A DNA stretch of 64,000 bases from Pseudogymnoascus destructans (lineage: Eukaryota; Ascomycota; Leotiomycetes; Thelebolales; Thelebolaceae), in contig NW_020167546.1 of the NCBI RefSeq assembly GCF_001641265.1, positions 310,001 to 374,000 of the forward strand, read 5' to 3'. The translations under genes and the position numbers were made by a program. Position 1 is the first letter of the stretch. Each line of letters begins with the position of its first letter. Shown one piece after another: positions 44,090 through 54,828 of the stretch. The notes beneath the pieces were generated by a model. It saw nothing but the letters and a program-made list of their open reading frames with translations. It ran no database searches and had not been told where the DNA came from.

Positions 44090-44407
44090 TTAGTATTTCA
44101 AGATGATGTACCTGTGGGATCGTTGTTAGGTGACTGTGCTGTGCTTACGAGGCGCATGGGAATTGAACGGGGGAGGGACGTACAAGGCGTGGATGATTCC
44201 GGGGATGTAACCGAGGATGGTGAGAAGGATGTTGATGAGGAAGTCGGCGCCGCAGCCGCGCTCGAGGAAGACGCCGACGGGAGGGAGGAAGATGGCGAGG
44301 ATGATCTTGCAGATGTCGCTGGGGGGGTGATATGTTAGTAGTTCTGGGTGAAGAGCTGGTGAATTGAAGCTGGAGGGGGGGTGGTGGTACCTAGCAGTGA
44401 AAGCCAT
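44090..44407 (-). CDS. PMP3: Plasma membrane proteolipid 3 (PMP3/UPF0057)
   Basis: Three exons on the minus strand, 44407-44391, 44318-44184 and 44111-44090, give the standard 57-residue product MAFTASDICK...HALYIILKY. Two membrane helices are visible (IILAIFLPPVGVFLE and FLINILLTILGYIPGIIHAL) with RGCGAD between them, diagnostic of PMP3. The small protein sits in the plasma membrane and affects membrane potential and cation tolerance. Exon 1 has 17 nt and exon 3 only 22 nt, so a gene finder may miss them. Both introns are GT-AG and the frame closes exactly. Confidence 0.93.
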
Positions 44408-44593
44408 TTCGAAGTTCGAAGGTTTTGTGTGAATTAAGGGTTGCTAGTGTTTTGGTTGATTGATGAAGTGTTTATTACTTTATTAGTTGCTGAAGCTCTT
44501 GTGAATAGTTTTGTTTGTGATTGTCTTGGGAGAAGAGAAGTAGGAGGGGGCGGGGCAAAGGTCTTTTATAAGTAACTTGGGCGTCGGCGTAAC

Positions 44594-44684
44594 AGTCCGT
44601 CAGTCCGTCAGTCCGTAGTCCGTCAGTCCGTAGTCCGTCAGCCCGTAGTCCGTCAGTCCGTAGTCCGTCAGTCCGTAGTCCGTC
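44594..44684. repeat. 15-bp minisatellite (AGTCCGTAGTCCGTC-type unit)
   Basis: About six near-identical units. Followed by a duplicated TCGGCACCAGTCGA block. Lies about 190-280 bp upstream of the PMP3 start codon. Confidence 0.9.
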
Positions 44685-44734
44685 GGCACCAGTCGATCGG
44701 CACCAGTCGATCGGCACATGCCAAATCTGTTGAA

Positions 44735-44792
44735 GGGGGGGGTTGGGGGGGTTGGGGGGGGTTGGGGGGTGGGGGGGGTGGGATGGGTGGGT
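44735..44792 (+). repeat. G-rich tract with G-quadruplex potential
   Basis: Runs of five to eight G separated by TT or T, at least six runs in under 60 bases, on the plus strand. Confidence 0.9.
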
Positions 44793-45097
44793 GCGAGGTG
44801 GCGAGGAGTAAACGTCACCGCTTGGAGGGCTGAGTGATGCGTTATGACGTCATTACATTTGGTGGCTGTTATATATAAATATAAAAATTAAAATTAAAAT
44901 TAATAAAGAGTCGTGTCCCGAAACCCCCGAAACACCAGCTTACCCAACTTAACTGCAATAACTTAAGCCCGCAGCCTCCACCAAATTGAGCTCCATCTCC
45001 GCCCTACGTCCCCGCCCATCTACCCACCCACCACCCATCTACCCACCCATCACCCATCACCCATCACCCATCATCACCCATCATCACCCATCACCCA

Positions 45098-45934
45098 TCA
45101 CCCATCACCCTCAAACCCTTCAACGTCCTCCCTGTCATCGTCAAAATCACAAACGTCCTCCCACTCCCCCACGTCTACCCCCTCGCTCTCCCTCATCTGC
45201 TGCACCCGCTCCCACATCTCGCCCTGCCAACCTGTCCGCGTATACCAGACGTCGTCCATCTTGTATAGTGCGTGTTTGGCGTCCCACGTATGCCGCAGGG
45301 CGAGGAGCCAGCGTTGCATGGGGCAGTGGGGGATCATGAGGGTATCGATGTATGCAAGACGGGCGAGGTGGGCGAGGTGGGCGGTTTCTGTAGGTAGCCT
45401 TTTTGCCTTTGTCTCTTCATCACCTTGCTCGCCTAAAGTGTCGTTCTGGTCGAAATCTGAGAACTGATCAATATCCCGGCGCACCGACGCATCGCTTCTC
45501 TGTTCGCGCCTAAGCTTCACTCCCTCACTTAAGCTTGTCCGCTCTAGGTCTTTGTGGGCTTCGGGTTCTGTTGTGCTTTGTCGAAGGATGCTGGGTTTGG
45601 TCTTCATTTTCTTATGGTTCGGGTTGCTGTCGAGTTGGTCAACTTGGTCGAGTTGGTCGAGTTGGTCGAGTTGGTCGAGTTGGTCGAGTTGGTCGAGTTG
45701 GTCGAGTTGGTCGAGTTGGTCGAGTTGGTCGAGTTGGTCGAGTTGGTCGAGTTGGTCGAGTTGGTCGAGTTGGTCGAGTTGGTCGAGTTGGTCGAGTTGG
45801 TCGAGTTGGTCGACTTGGTCGACTTGGTCGACTTGGTCGAGTTGGTCGAGTTGGTCGACTTGGTCGACTTGGTCGAGTTGGTCGACTTGGTCGACTTGGT
45901 CGTCGTTGTCGCAGCTGCGCTTGGAGATGCCCAT
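45098..45934 (-). CDS. Hypothetical protein with long LDQ/VDQ repeat
   Basis: Frame from ATG 45934 (MGISKRSCDNDD) to a stop at 45098, 278 residues. Residues 12-103 or so are about 30 copies of the triplet LDQ or VDQ, from the 9-bp minisatellite at 45631-45909. A basic linker (NPNHKKMKTKPS) and a folded-looking C-terminal part follow (LARLAYIDTLMIPHCPMQRWLLALRHTWDAKHAL and WQGEMWERVQQM), ending in an acidic tail. A longer frame upstream to 46243 exists but lacks coding character. I do not recognise a family. Because the repeat is open in every frame, only the C-terminal 130 residues argue for a real gene. Confidence 0.55.
   Translation of the reverse strand: MGISKRSCDNDDQVDQVDQLDQVDQVDQLDQLDQVDQVDQVDQLDQLDQLDQLDQLDQLDQLDQLDQLDQLDQLDQLDQLDQLDQLDQLDQLDQLDQVDQLDSNPNHKKMKTKPSILRQSTTEPEAHKDLERTSLSEGVKLRREQRSDASVRRDIDQFSDFDQNDTLGEQGDEETKAKRLPTETAHLAHLARLAYIDTLMIPHCPMQRWLLALRHTWDAKHALYKMDDVWYTRTGWQGEMWERVQQMRESEGVDVGEWEDVCDFDDDREDVEGFEGDG
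45631..45909 (+). repeat. 9-bp minisatellite (TTGGTCGAG), about 31 units
   Basis: Units are TTGGTCGAG or TTGGTCGAC, giving a two-letter code of variants along the array. Reads LDQ/VDQ on the minus strand and is stop-free in most other frames. Confidence 0.97.
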
Positions 45935-46514
45935 GATGGTTTCAAGCGATGCTATGCAGACCTTTGGTGAGTATCTTCTCCATCTATATATATTCGCAAC
46001 ATATATCCGTTTGATAAATGCAAGCAAAACTTTGGTCGAGGTCGAGGCCTTATGCACGATCCTGAATACAACCTTGCGAACATAGTCAGGACAAGTCCGC
46101 TGCCACTCCAAACACTGGGGGAAGCTCAGGCACAAGCGCACAACGTGACTGGAATGTTGCTGGATGGGCTGATGTTTCATTCTACTACTGAGGACTAACA
46201 AATTAACCTTTCCCGCCATCCCGAATCTCCTGACTACTACCACGCTTAGAAGAAGGAGCGTTCCTTATAGACTATCTATCATACAACAAGGAAGGAATGC
46301 CCATCCACCGCCAGAGCATTGCACAAGGAAAGAACACCCTACCCCACCAGCCATAACATTCGTAAGGGAAGAACACCAACTCCCAAGGAAAGAACGACCC
46401 TTGATCCACCCACCCCACCCCTCCCTACACCCGTCTAGTCCTCTTCCTCCCTCTCTCCTCCCCCCCCCATCACCCCCCCCATCATCCCCCCAAACCCTCA
46501 TCCCCTTCTTCCTA
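45935..46514. other. Intergenic region
   Basis: Upstream of the LDQ gene and at the 3' side of the next gene. C-rich near 46440-46490. No gene supported. Confidence 0.4.
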
Positions 46515-47216
46515 CTAACCTCCCCCGCAAAACCCCCCCAATACCCTCGCATTCCTCCACAGCGCTTCCGCTCTACTGGCAACCCATTTTTCGCGAGCGG
46601 CAACGAGACGCTCGCGCTCGGCGAGGGAGGCGAAGTAGTCGCGGATGTCGTGGCGGACTTGGGTGGATGTTGTGGAGGGGCGGGGGCGGAGGAGGGGGGC
46701 GGGAGTCGTGGCGTCGAGACTGCGATTTCCATTTCCATCCTCATTGCTGTCATCACCATTGTCTTTCTCCTGGCCACTGTTGGTGTTGGCTTCGTCTTCC
46801 TCGGCCACCTCTACTCCATCAACACTATTACCCCCATTCCCCTCATACCCACTATCGCCATCCCCCCCATTATACCCCCTCTCCCCAGCATCACTACCAA
46901 AGTTCGGAATGCTTTCCATCCACGGGGTGGGCATTTCAACATCAGGTCCAATCTCACCCACAGTTGTCGCGTTTGTATTGGTAAAGACAGGGTCTTCTGC
47001 GTCATTCTTATGGTTCTCTTCGTCCACGCAGGCTTCGTACTCAGCGAACCGCTTCCAGAGGTCGATTTTGACTTCTAGACTGATGTCGCGGCGGCGGATG
47101 AGGGATTGGACGACTTTCTTGTAGTCTTTTGGCAGGGAGGGTTTCGTGGTTGCTTCATGGCTGTTGGATGTGGGTGATGGATTTGAGGGCGTGTTTTGCT
47201 GGCGGGGGACTTTCAT
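46515..47216 (-). CDS. Hypothetical acidic protein
   Basis: Frame of 233 residues starting MKVPRQQNTPSN. A short helical block (KDYKKVVQSLIRRRDISLEVKIDLWKRFAEYEAC) is followed by an acidic, G/N/D-rich disordered stretch and a final helix (VRHDIRDYFASLAERERLVAAREKWVASRAEALW). No known domain. The C-terminal helix with LAERERLVAAREKW resembles the heptads of the coiled-coil gene at 39640, which hints at a shared lineage-specific family, but the similarity is weak. Whether it is separate from the gene upstream (47320-47931) is not settled. Confidence 0.5.
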   Translation of the reverse strand: MKVPRQQNTPSNPSPTSNSHEATTKPSLPKDYKKVVQSLIRRRDISLEVKIDLWKRFAEYEACVDEENHKNDAEDPVFTNTNATTVGEIGPDVEMPTPWMESIPNFGSDAGERGYNGGDGDSGYEGNGGNSVDGVEVAEEDEANTNSGQEKDNGDDSNEDGNGNRSLDATTPAPLLRPRPSTTSTQVRHDIRDYFASLAERERLVAAREKWVASRAEALWRNARVLGGFCGGG

Positions 47217-47319
47217 TGTGGGTGCTTGTGTCTTTTGGTGGTCGAAGTCGTCGGATGAATTTGGAAAAGGTGAAGGGAGGGGGTTTGTTGGTATATGTAC
47301 GGCATGGGCTGTTTGACAT

Positions 47320-47931
47320 CTAATGCTGGTGGCCGGGTATGGACCCGGTGGGCAGTTTGCCCACAGCAGCCACCAACTCCCCCAAGAGAGCAGGGACGCT
47401 CTCCTGTTCCGTCTGGAGACGGCGCAGCGACGACTGAATTTGCTGCCCAGAGTCAGCACCGAAACAACACAAGGGGAAGGGGGTCTACTCATGGCAAGCC
47501 CCGACTCGAGGGCAGCCCGAGTGGCGCGTGCCTCCTCATAGAGGTCACACTCCACCTCGGAGCGGAACTTTGGCATGCTCTGGGCGGCCAGGAGGGCCAC
47601 CCGATTTGCCTCGGTGGCGGCGGCGGCGACATCGGCAGGAATGAGGGGGGTGGCCTCTTCGGCGGCGCGGAGGGCCGCAAACTCTTCCCCAAGGAACCAG
47701 GGCAGCTTTCACCAAAGTCAGCAACGGCCAACCAAACCAAGCACTGAACCCCACAAGAAAACCTACCGTGACGCAAGGCGAGTGCTGCGCCATGCAGTAC
47801 CCACACTCTGAACTGGTCGGGGACCAGACGCAGTCGTGGGACTGGATTCCACGGGCTTTGGCCTGAAGGCAGCACAGACAGAGCATGCGGAAGGCAACCG
47901 TAAGGGCCCCGGAGGGGGTGGGAACCGGCAT
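47320..47931 (-). CDS. Hypothetical protein with N-terminal cysteine block (model incomplete)
   Basis: Exon 1 47931-47767 encodes MPVPTPSGALTVAFRMLCLCC...CVWSPTSSECGYCMAQHSPCVT, with CxxC and CxxxxxC spacings suggesting a metal site. A 61-nt GT-AG intron leads to exon 2 (47705-47489), an alanine-rich helix (LRAAEEATPLIPADVAAAATEANRVALL). A last helical block (IQSSLRRLQTEQESVPALLGELVAAVGK) ends at a TAG at 47320-47322, but the splice needed to reach it does not keep phase, so the 3' end is either misread or frameshifted. No known family. It lies just outside the retrotransposon cluster. Confidence 0.4.
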
Positions 47932-48097
47932 CTTCAATTTTGGAATCTGCGATTCCGTCAGCCAAGCCCAAGTGATCACCAGCGCGCCAACACGCTCCCA
48001 TCACCTACTCATTCATGTGGATTGTGGATATACTACACAATCAGTTAGTAAACCATCAAGAAATGGACGGGGAGTGGCCACTTACTGGTCTCGGAGG

Positions 48098-48809
48098 TGT
48101 CATACTGACATTCGTTGCACTCAGTTTGCTATCAAACTCAAGAGCAAACTTAGAAATCTCCTCCTCAAACCTACAAGTCACCATACATATCTTGGCTTAT
48201 CACACCAACAACAGAAGCAATACTACTCAACGATTGCTGCAAACTCTTCTACTACATCTGTTTATGCTACATACATCACGGCATATCATTTGGACACTCA
48301 TTGAACAAGTTATTAAGAAAATCTCCTCCTTAAGGGGGTGGGTCAATACTACCACATGGCATATCTCTACCAACTAGAGGCCTAGGAACATGAACGATAG
48401 CTCTAGAAGCTTCTACAACCCTCTATGATTCATTACACGTCATCGCTCCTTAGTTACCCACAAGATTGGTTAAGTTATGACATAATTTGTCTATAGGTAC
48501 TCTGACCTTGGACCTCCTTTTCACTTCCTATAGGCTAGGAACCCAAGAGATGGTTCTATGGGATTCTCTTACGTCGACTACAGTTACCAAGCCTGCTAAT
48601 CATGGAAAGTCTTGGAAAATGAGAGAACTACACTCCTTTAGCATAAATAGGATTGCCCTTTCCTTAAGAAAGGGCAAGCAGACAATACAGTAAATTGACT
48701 ATCACATACTTCCACGTCTTTTCCAAGCTTCCAAGCATTCATCTTGTTACTCCTTGTTTCTGAAAAGTCAGTGAGGTGTTAACCTCTGACTTACCCCTGA
48801 GTTCCCAGA
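48098..48809 (+). repeat. Truncated, diverged LTR of the TGTCATAC Ty3/gypsy family
   Basis: Starts TGTCATACTGAC like the full LTRs, but has an internal deletion of about 50 bp (around 48570-48595) and stops after TTCCCAGA, about 180-190 bp short of the full 3' end. The next full LTR begins at the following base. More substitutions than between the full copies. Confidence 0.9.
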
Positions 48810-49745
48810 TGTCATACTGACATTCGTTGCACTCAGTTTGCTATCAAACTCAAGAGCAAACTTAGAAATCTCCTCCTCAAATCTACAAGTCACCATACAT
48901 ATCTTGGCTTATCACACCAACAACAGAAGCAATACTACTCAACGATTGCTGCAAACTCTTCTACTACATCTGTTTATGCTACATACATCACGGCATATCA
49001 TTTGGACACTCATTGAACAAGTTATTAAGAAAATCTCCTCCTTAAGGGGGTGGGCCAATACTACCACATGGCATATCTCTACCAACTAGAGGCCTAGGAA
49101 CATGAACGATAGCTCTAGAAGCTTCTACAACCCTCTATGATTCATTACACGTCATCGCTCCTTAGTTACCCACAAGATTGGTTAAGTTATGACATAATTT
49201 GTCTATAGGTACTCTGACCTTGGACCTCCTTTTCACTTCCTATAGGCTAGGAACCCAAGAGATGGTTCTATGGGATTCTCTTACGTTCACTACATGATTA
49301 GCAAGCTAGTTGTGGGTCGCACTTGATTTCTAATACATTTACCAAGCCTGGTTAGTCATGGAAAGTCATGGAAAATGAGAGAACTACACTCCTTTGGCAT
49401 AAATAGGATTGCCCTTTCCTTAAGAAAGGGCAAGCAGGCAATACAGTAAATCGACTAGCACATACTTCTACGTCTTTTCCAAGCTTCCAAGCATTGATCT
49501 TGTTATTCTCTGTTTTTGAAAAGTCAGTGAGGTGCTAACCTCTGACTTACCCCTGAGTTCTCAGACTCAACATTTGTTGCAACTTGTCTAAACCACTTCA
49601 CCACATCATACACCTGATTGCTGCGTTGTGGAATAGTCTAAGCTACAACCCTTTGGCTCTGTTTCCTAAGACAGTGTGTTGTCTTAGTAAATTCATCCCT
49701 TCCTTGGGTGGCTAGATTCTCATATCTGGTGCACCCACCATTACA
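48810..49745 (+). repeat. 5' LTR of copy 1 (936 bp)
   Basis: TGTCATACTGAC to CCACCATTACA. Same length as both LTRs of copy 2 and almost identical. CCTTGCCTGCTTC, the presumed start of the primer-binding region, follows directly. Confidence 0.93.
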
Positions 49746-49797
49746 CCTTGCCTGCTTCAAGCTTCAACTATTTCTATAGCAGCACTTCGATACTACA

Positions 49798-52700
49798 ATG
49801 GAGGATGACCAAGCTCCTACAACTACTGCTGAACAGCAGATGCAACAACTGTTTGCCTTTATACAAACTATAGCAAACAAACTTGGGAATTTGGAAAACA
49901 CCTTTCAAGCCAACACTTCAGCAACACAATCTTCAACTCAGACACATCATACAGAGCTTCCCACAGCTCCTCTGGCTATTTCGAGTACCCCAGGTGCACT
50001 TCCTAAAGTGCAAACACCAGATTTATACCATGGAGACAGGAGGAAGTTGAAGGGATTTCTTATGCAACTGGACATCTACTTCACCCTCAGGCCTCATCAG
50101 TTCACCTCAGACATTCAGAAGATCTATTTCGCTGCCAGCTACCTCCGTGGATCTGCATTCAACTTCTTTGAGCCATATCTTAGAAGACTTAGTGGCAACA
50201 ACCAAAATACCACTACACCTTTGATTACCTCTTATGACCAGTTTCAAGAGGAACTTACCAGGACCTTTGGAGACATCAACGAAACTGCTACAGCAGAAAG
50301 AGAGCTACAGAAGCTATGTCAAAAGACCTCTGCTGCTCAGTATACAACAGAATTTAGGAGAATCACTTCTCACTTGACTTGGAATGAAGAAGCCTTAGTC
50401 TTCACTTACTACCAAGGGCTCAAGAGCTCTATTAAGGATGAACTCAGCAAAGAAGAACGCCCTACAACACTTCAAACGCTTATAGAGAAAGCTGTCAGAC
50501 TTGATGATAGGCTTTTTGAAAGAAGAAAGGAGAAGAACCAAGACTGGCATCCAACAAGAAATTTCAACAATTACACCTCTACACCAACTGCTAAGGACTC
50601 AGCACCTGAACCTATGGACTTAGACGCCTCTATAAAGAGATCTACAGCAAATCCAGCACCTCAGCCTACAGGATACCCTCAAAAACTGAAAAGGGGTAAA
50701 CTTACCCCTCAAGAAAGAAAACACAGAATGGACAACAACCTTTGTTTATACTGTGGCAAAGGGGGACACAGAATTCAGGAGTGCTATTCAGCACGGGGGA
50801 GTGCTGATTCAAAACATATAGCAGCCTCAGACACAGTCACAACTGCTATTCCTGAAAAACTTGAAAAATCCCTAGCAGGCACAACTTCAACTGAGACTAT
50901 AACTTCTCCCCTAGACAACAAAGATGTGTCGATGGTGCTTTCTCAGAGTCTCACACACCTGTTAATCCCTATTCAACTCCATTTCAAACAACAGGTGTTG
51001 TCTACAAGGGCTATGATAGACTCAGGGGCAACAGGCAACTTTATATCTCAAGACCTCATCTTGACACACCAGTTACCTACAATTCCCAAACGCACTCCAG
51101 AGTTGCTCCGAGTCATTGATGGAACTCCTATCAGTTCAGGTTCCATTACCTGCAACACCCCAGTACTCAAACTTGAGATTCCCCTAGGAAAATCAACATT
51201 TTCAGACACCATCTCTTTAGATGTTATACCAATGAAGTACCCAGTTATCCTAGGTCTTCCATGGCTTCAAAGGCATGATCCAACTATCAATTGGAAGCAT
51301 TTATCGCTTGGGTTTAGCTCAAATCCTGAGCTCAATACTGAAAAAACCCTTCAAGCCTCAGTTACCCCTATTCAGGTCCAAGACTCAAACTTGTCCCAGA
51401 TCAAGGATTTTGACCAAACTATGGACGATATATCATCTCTGATATGGGTTAAACCTTTCCAACCTGTCCTGGAGATAGCAGCTACTTCAGATTTGGAGAA
51501 ATCATCTCAGGAGGTCATTTTGCCTTTAGCATACCAAGACTACCAACATCTTTTTGACAAGGCAAAGGCATCAATTCTGCCAAAGCACCAGCCTTATGAC
51601 CATGAGATACCACTCGCAGAAGGCTCAATGCCTCCCTACGGCCCTATCTACTCTCTATCTGAATTAGAGCTGAAAACTCTCAGAGAATACCTAGATGAGA
51701 ACCTTAGTTCTGGCTTTATCAGACCTTCTTCCTCACCAGCAGGAGCTCCTATTCTCTTTGTCAAGAAGAAAGATGGCTCCTTGCGTCTCTGTGTTGATTA
51801 TAGGGGCCTTAATGCAGTCACTGTTAAAAACAGATATGCTTTACCCCTTATCCCTGAGCTCATAGATAGGCTCTCTTCAGCAAGGATCTTTACCAAGTTA
51901 GATCTCAGGGGAGCTTATAACCTGATACGCATCAAGGAAGGTGATGAGTGGAAGACAGCATTCAGAACACGCTATGGTCATTTTGAATACCAGGTAATGC
52001 CTTTTGGGCTTGCCAATGCACCTGCTTCTTTCCAAGCTCTCATGAATGATATTCTAAGACCTTACTTGGATATCTTTGTTGTTGTCTACTTAGACGACAT
52101 TCTTATATACTCTTTAGACACTCAAGAGCATGTTCTACATGTTAGACAAGTCTTAGAGAAGCTATCTCAAGCACAACTCTTTTGCAAACTTGAGAAATGT
52201 CTTTTCCATATGTCTCAAGTTGATTTCTTAGGACATAGAATTTCAACAGAAGGCATTCAAATGGACCCTGAAAAGACAAAAGCAGTACAAACGTGGCCTA
52301 TTCCTTCCAGCATTAAAGAGGTTCAGTCTTTCCTTGGGTTTGCCAACTATTACAGGAGGTTTATACCAAGATATACATCCTTGGCTTTACCCCTTACTCA
52401 ATTACTTCACAAGGACACTTTGTATCACTGGGATAAGACACAGCAAGATGCTTTCGATGCTCTTAAAGGAGAATTTAAAGAAGGGAAAATGTTACTACAC
52501 TTTAACCCCTTGAAACCTGCCACTCTTGAGACAGATGCCTCAGATTTTGCCATTTCTGGAATCTTATACCAAGCTCCAAAAGACAAACAAGAAGAGCTAC
52601 AGCCTGTGGCATTTTACTCAAGAAAGCTATCAGCAGCTGAACAAAACTATCCCATTACAGACAAGGAACTGCTTGCCATAGTATGTTCTCTAAAGCATTG

Positions 52701-53259
52701 GAGATCCTACCTTGAAGGGGCAAACTATCCTATCACTATTTTACCAGTGACCATGTCAAACCTCTTGACCTTTACAACCACTAAACAGCTCAATAGACGA
52801 CAAGCAAGGTGGTCTGAACAACTAGGAGGTTTTGACTTTGTTATAAAACATGTCTCAGGGGCCAAGAATCAAAGAGCAGATCTCCTCTCAAGAAGACATG
52901 ACTACCAAGATTCTGCTAAAACTAGCAATACAAAGGCTCTGCTAGACTCAGCAAAGCTTATAGCAGCATCTTTAAGCAACCCTAGTACTACAGAGGACTT
53001 AGGGGTAAACTTATCCCCTCAAGACCAAGTTGCCCCCATTACCTCTTCTCAGGAACCAGAGACCTTTAAAGACTATACACCCTCAGCAACACTCTTAAAG
53101 CATTCAAAGATGCTTACAACCATGATCCCTTTGCGAAAAGAACTTTGGAATACCTCCAGAAGAAAGGTTCCTCTCTTGAGAAAGTTGGACTACAGAATTT
53201 CTCAAAAAATCAGCATGGACTTCTCTTATTCAAGAACTATATCTATGTCCCAAGGATAA
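49798..53259 (+). pseudogene. Gag-Pol, copy 1, first part: capsid, zinc knuckle, protease, RT, RNase H
   Basis: A single frame of 1,153 codons runs from ATG (MEDDQAPTTT). In order: a retrotransposon Gag region (residues about 80-240), a CCHC knuckle (CLYCGKGGHRIQEC, about 316-329), an aspartic protease (IDSGATGNF, about 407), reverse transcriptase with YLDD (about 764) and RNase H (LETDASDF, about 912). Near 52741 a small scrambled block replaces the RNase H text seen in copy 2, and near 53090 a one-base loss shifts the frame, giving a stop at 53257-53259 before the integrase. The gag and RT parts are intact. The element as a whole cannot make full Pol. Confidence 0.9.
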
Positions 53260-54333
53260 ACCATTACAGCTACACCTCCTACAGCAGTTCCATGATGCTC
53301 CAGCTGCAGGGCACTTTGGCTTTGCAAAAACTATGAACTTCTAACAAGAAAGTTCTACTGGCCTAGTCTAAGGACTACTCTTCAAGACTATATATCTTCT
53401 TGCACTACTTGCAACTTGAACAAGCCTACACGGCAAAAGCCCTATGGCCTCTTGCAGCCTCTACCTATACCAGAACGCCCATGGGACTCCATATCCATTG
53501 ACTTTATAGTCAAGTTGCCTCCTTCTATCCCAAAAGGGGGTGCTACCCCTTATGACTCTATCCTTGTGGTGGTAGAAAGGCTCACAAAAATGGCACACTT
53601 TGAGCCTTGCAATGAGACTATCACAGCTTCTGAACTTGCGTGGCTATTCCTCAAGGTGGTCTTTAAATATCATGGAATTCCTGGACACTGGATCTCAGAT
53701 AGGGGAGCAGTTTTCACTTCAAACTTTTTTAAGGAGTTCTCTAAACTCTTAAACATGGAACAACGCTTCTCTACAGCTTATCACCCTCAAACAGATGGCC
53801 AGACAGAGAGAGTCAACTCTGTACTTGAACAATATCTAAGAATTTATACAAACTATGCTCAAGACAACTGGGCAGATCTTCTCCATCTTGCAGAATTTGC
53901 TTACAACAACACAGTCTCTAACACCACAAAAGAGACACCTTTCTATGCAAACTATGGTTATCACCCTAGGTTTGAAGTGGCAGAACTGAATTGTCCTGAA
54001 AATTTCAAAAACCCTTCTGCTACTGAAAGAATCATCTACCTTAAGGGCCTCCAGGACTATCTCAAGGTTCAAATACAGCGTGCACAAGACGAGCAGGCTC
54101 AGGCCTTTAACAGGGGGGTGGTTGCACCACAATTCAAAGTTGGTGATCAAGTCTTTTTGTCTAGAAGACATATCACAACTACTAGACCTTCAGACAAACT
54201 TGATACTAAAAGACTTGGACCTTTTAAGATCACAAGGACTATTGGCAAGAATGCTTTCGAGCTTGCATTACCACCTACTTGGACTATCCATAATGTCTTC
54301 CATGCATCTCTCTTGTTTAAGGCACAAGAGTGA
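53260..54333 (+). pseudogene. Integrase part of Pol, copy 1 (frameshifted, C-terminally truncated)
   Basis: After further single-base losses near 53255 and 53330, the integrase core is open again from 53416. It shows DFIVKL, SDRGAVFTSNF and HPQTDGQTERVNS, the three acidic positions of the DDE core, then GDQVFLS of the C-terminal domain. A stop (TGA 54331-54333) falls two bases after homology to copy 2 ends, before the chromodomain. Confidence 0.88.
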
Positions 54334-54828
54334 GGCCTTCAATGCAGGATTGGGGTTATAGAATTCAACGCAGTTCATGTTCACAGTAGCCATGCTGACA
54401 CAGTAGGACATGAGGTGGGAGATTGGATTTTAGAACGAGACTCTCGAGCGGAATGAAGGATTTATATAGATTCGGACCAGGACATTCTTTCTATTTTCTT
54501 AAAACTATCCTCTCTCTTTTGCTTTTCTCTCCCCCACCAACCCTTAACCAACCCCCGCTGTAAAAATCATGTTGTTATAATACAAAACTACAGGATCGAC
54601 ATTGCGCAAAACGTAGCCGTAGATGCGCGTGGTCCAGCTAGCCCTCCCTTCTCTCCCTCCCTCGGATGGACCCAAATAAAGTCACCTCCCCAAACATACC
54701 CCGAACTCCTCGCGCGATGCGCCCACCACCAAGCCAATCCGTTCCAACCGCCCTGGCCGCCATGCCACGGCGGCAACAATAAAAGTAAAAAACGGGAAAA
54801 CGCAGGAGCGAATACAACCTCCCACCGC
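54334..54828. other. Region between retrotransposon copy 1 and SPT6
   Basis: Non-coding. Probably the 3' flank and untranslated end of SPT6. No repeat recognised. Confidence 0.5.

Larger units (their letters stand above)
44408..45097. other. Intergenic region rich in tandem repeats
   Basis: Upstream of PMP3. Holds a 15-bp minisatellite (44594-44684), a G-rich tract (44735-44792) and a CCCATCA-type run (about 45005-45107) that enters the next gene's 3' end. Confidence 0.6.
48810..54329 (+). mobile_element. Ty3/gypsy chromovirus-type retrotransposon, copy 1 (3' truncated)
   Basis: 5' LTR 48810-49745, untranslated leader, gag-pol from 49798. Homology with copy 2 stops at about 54329, within the region just before the chromodomain, so the chromodomain, polypurine tract and 3' LTR are missing. 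Sequence after 54333 is unrelated to the element and leads to the 3' end of SPT6. No target-site duplication can be tested. Confidence 0.93.

Noticed and set aside
45631..45909. Possible CRISPR-like array
   Set aside because: Units are contiguous 9-bp repeats without spacers, in a fungal nuclear sequence.
45552..46085. Plus-strand frames of LVE, SSW and RVG repeats over the minisatellite
   Set aside because: The 9-bp repeat is free of stops in most frames. None has coding sequence outside the repeat, unlike the minus-strand LDQ frame.
48838..49089. 83-residue frame inside every full LTR of the TGTCATAC family
   Set aside because: Open in all copies only because the copies are nearly identical and young. 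No start context or protein character.
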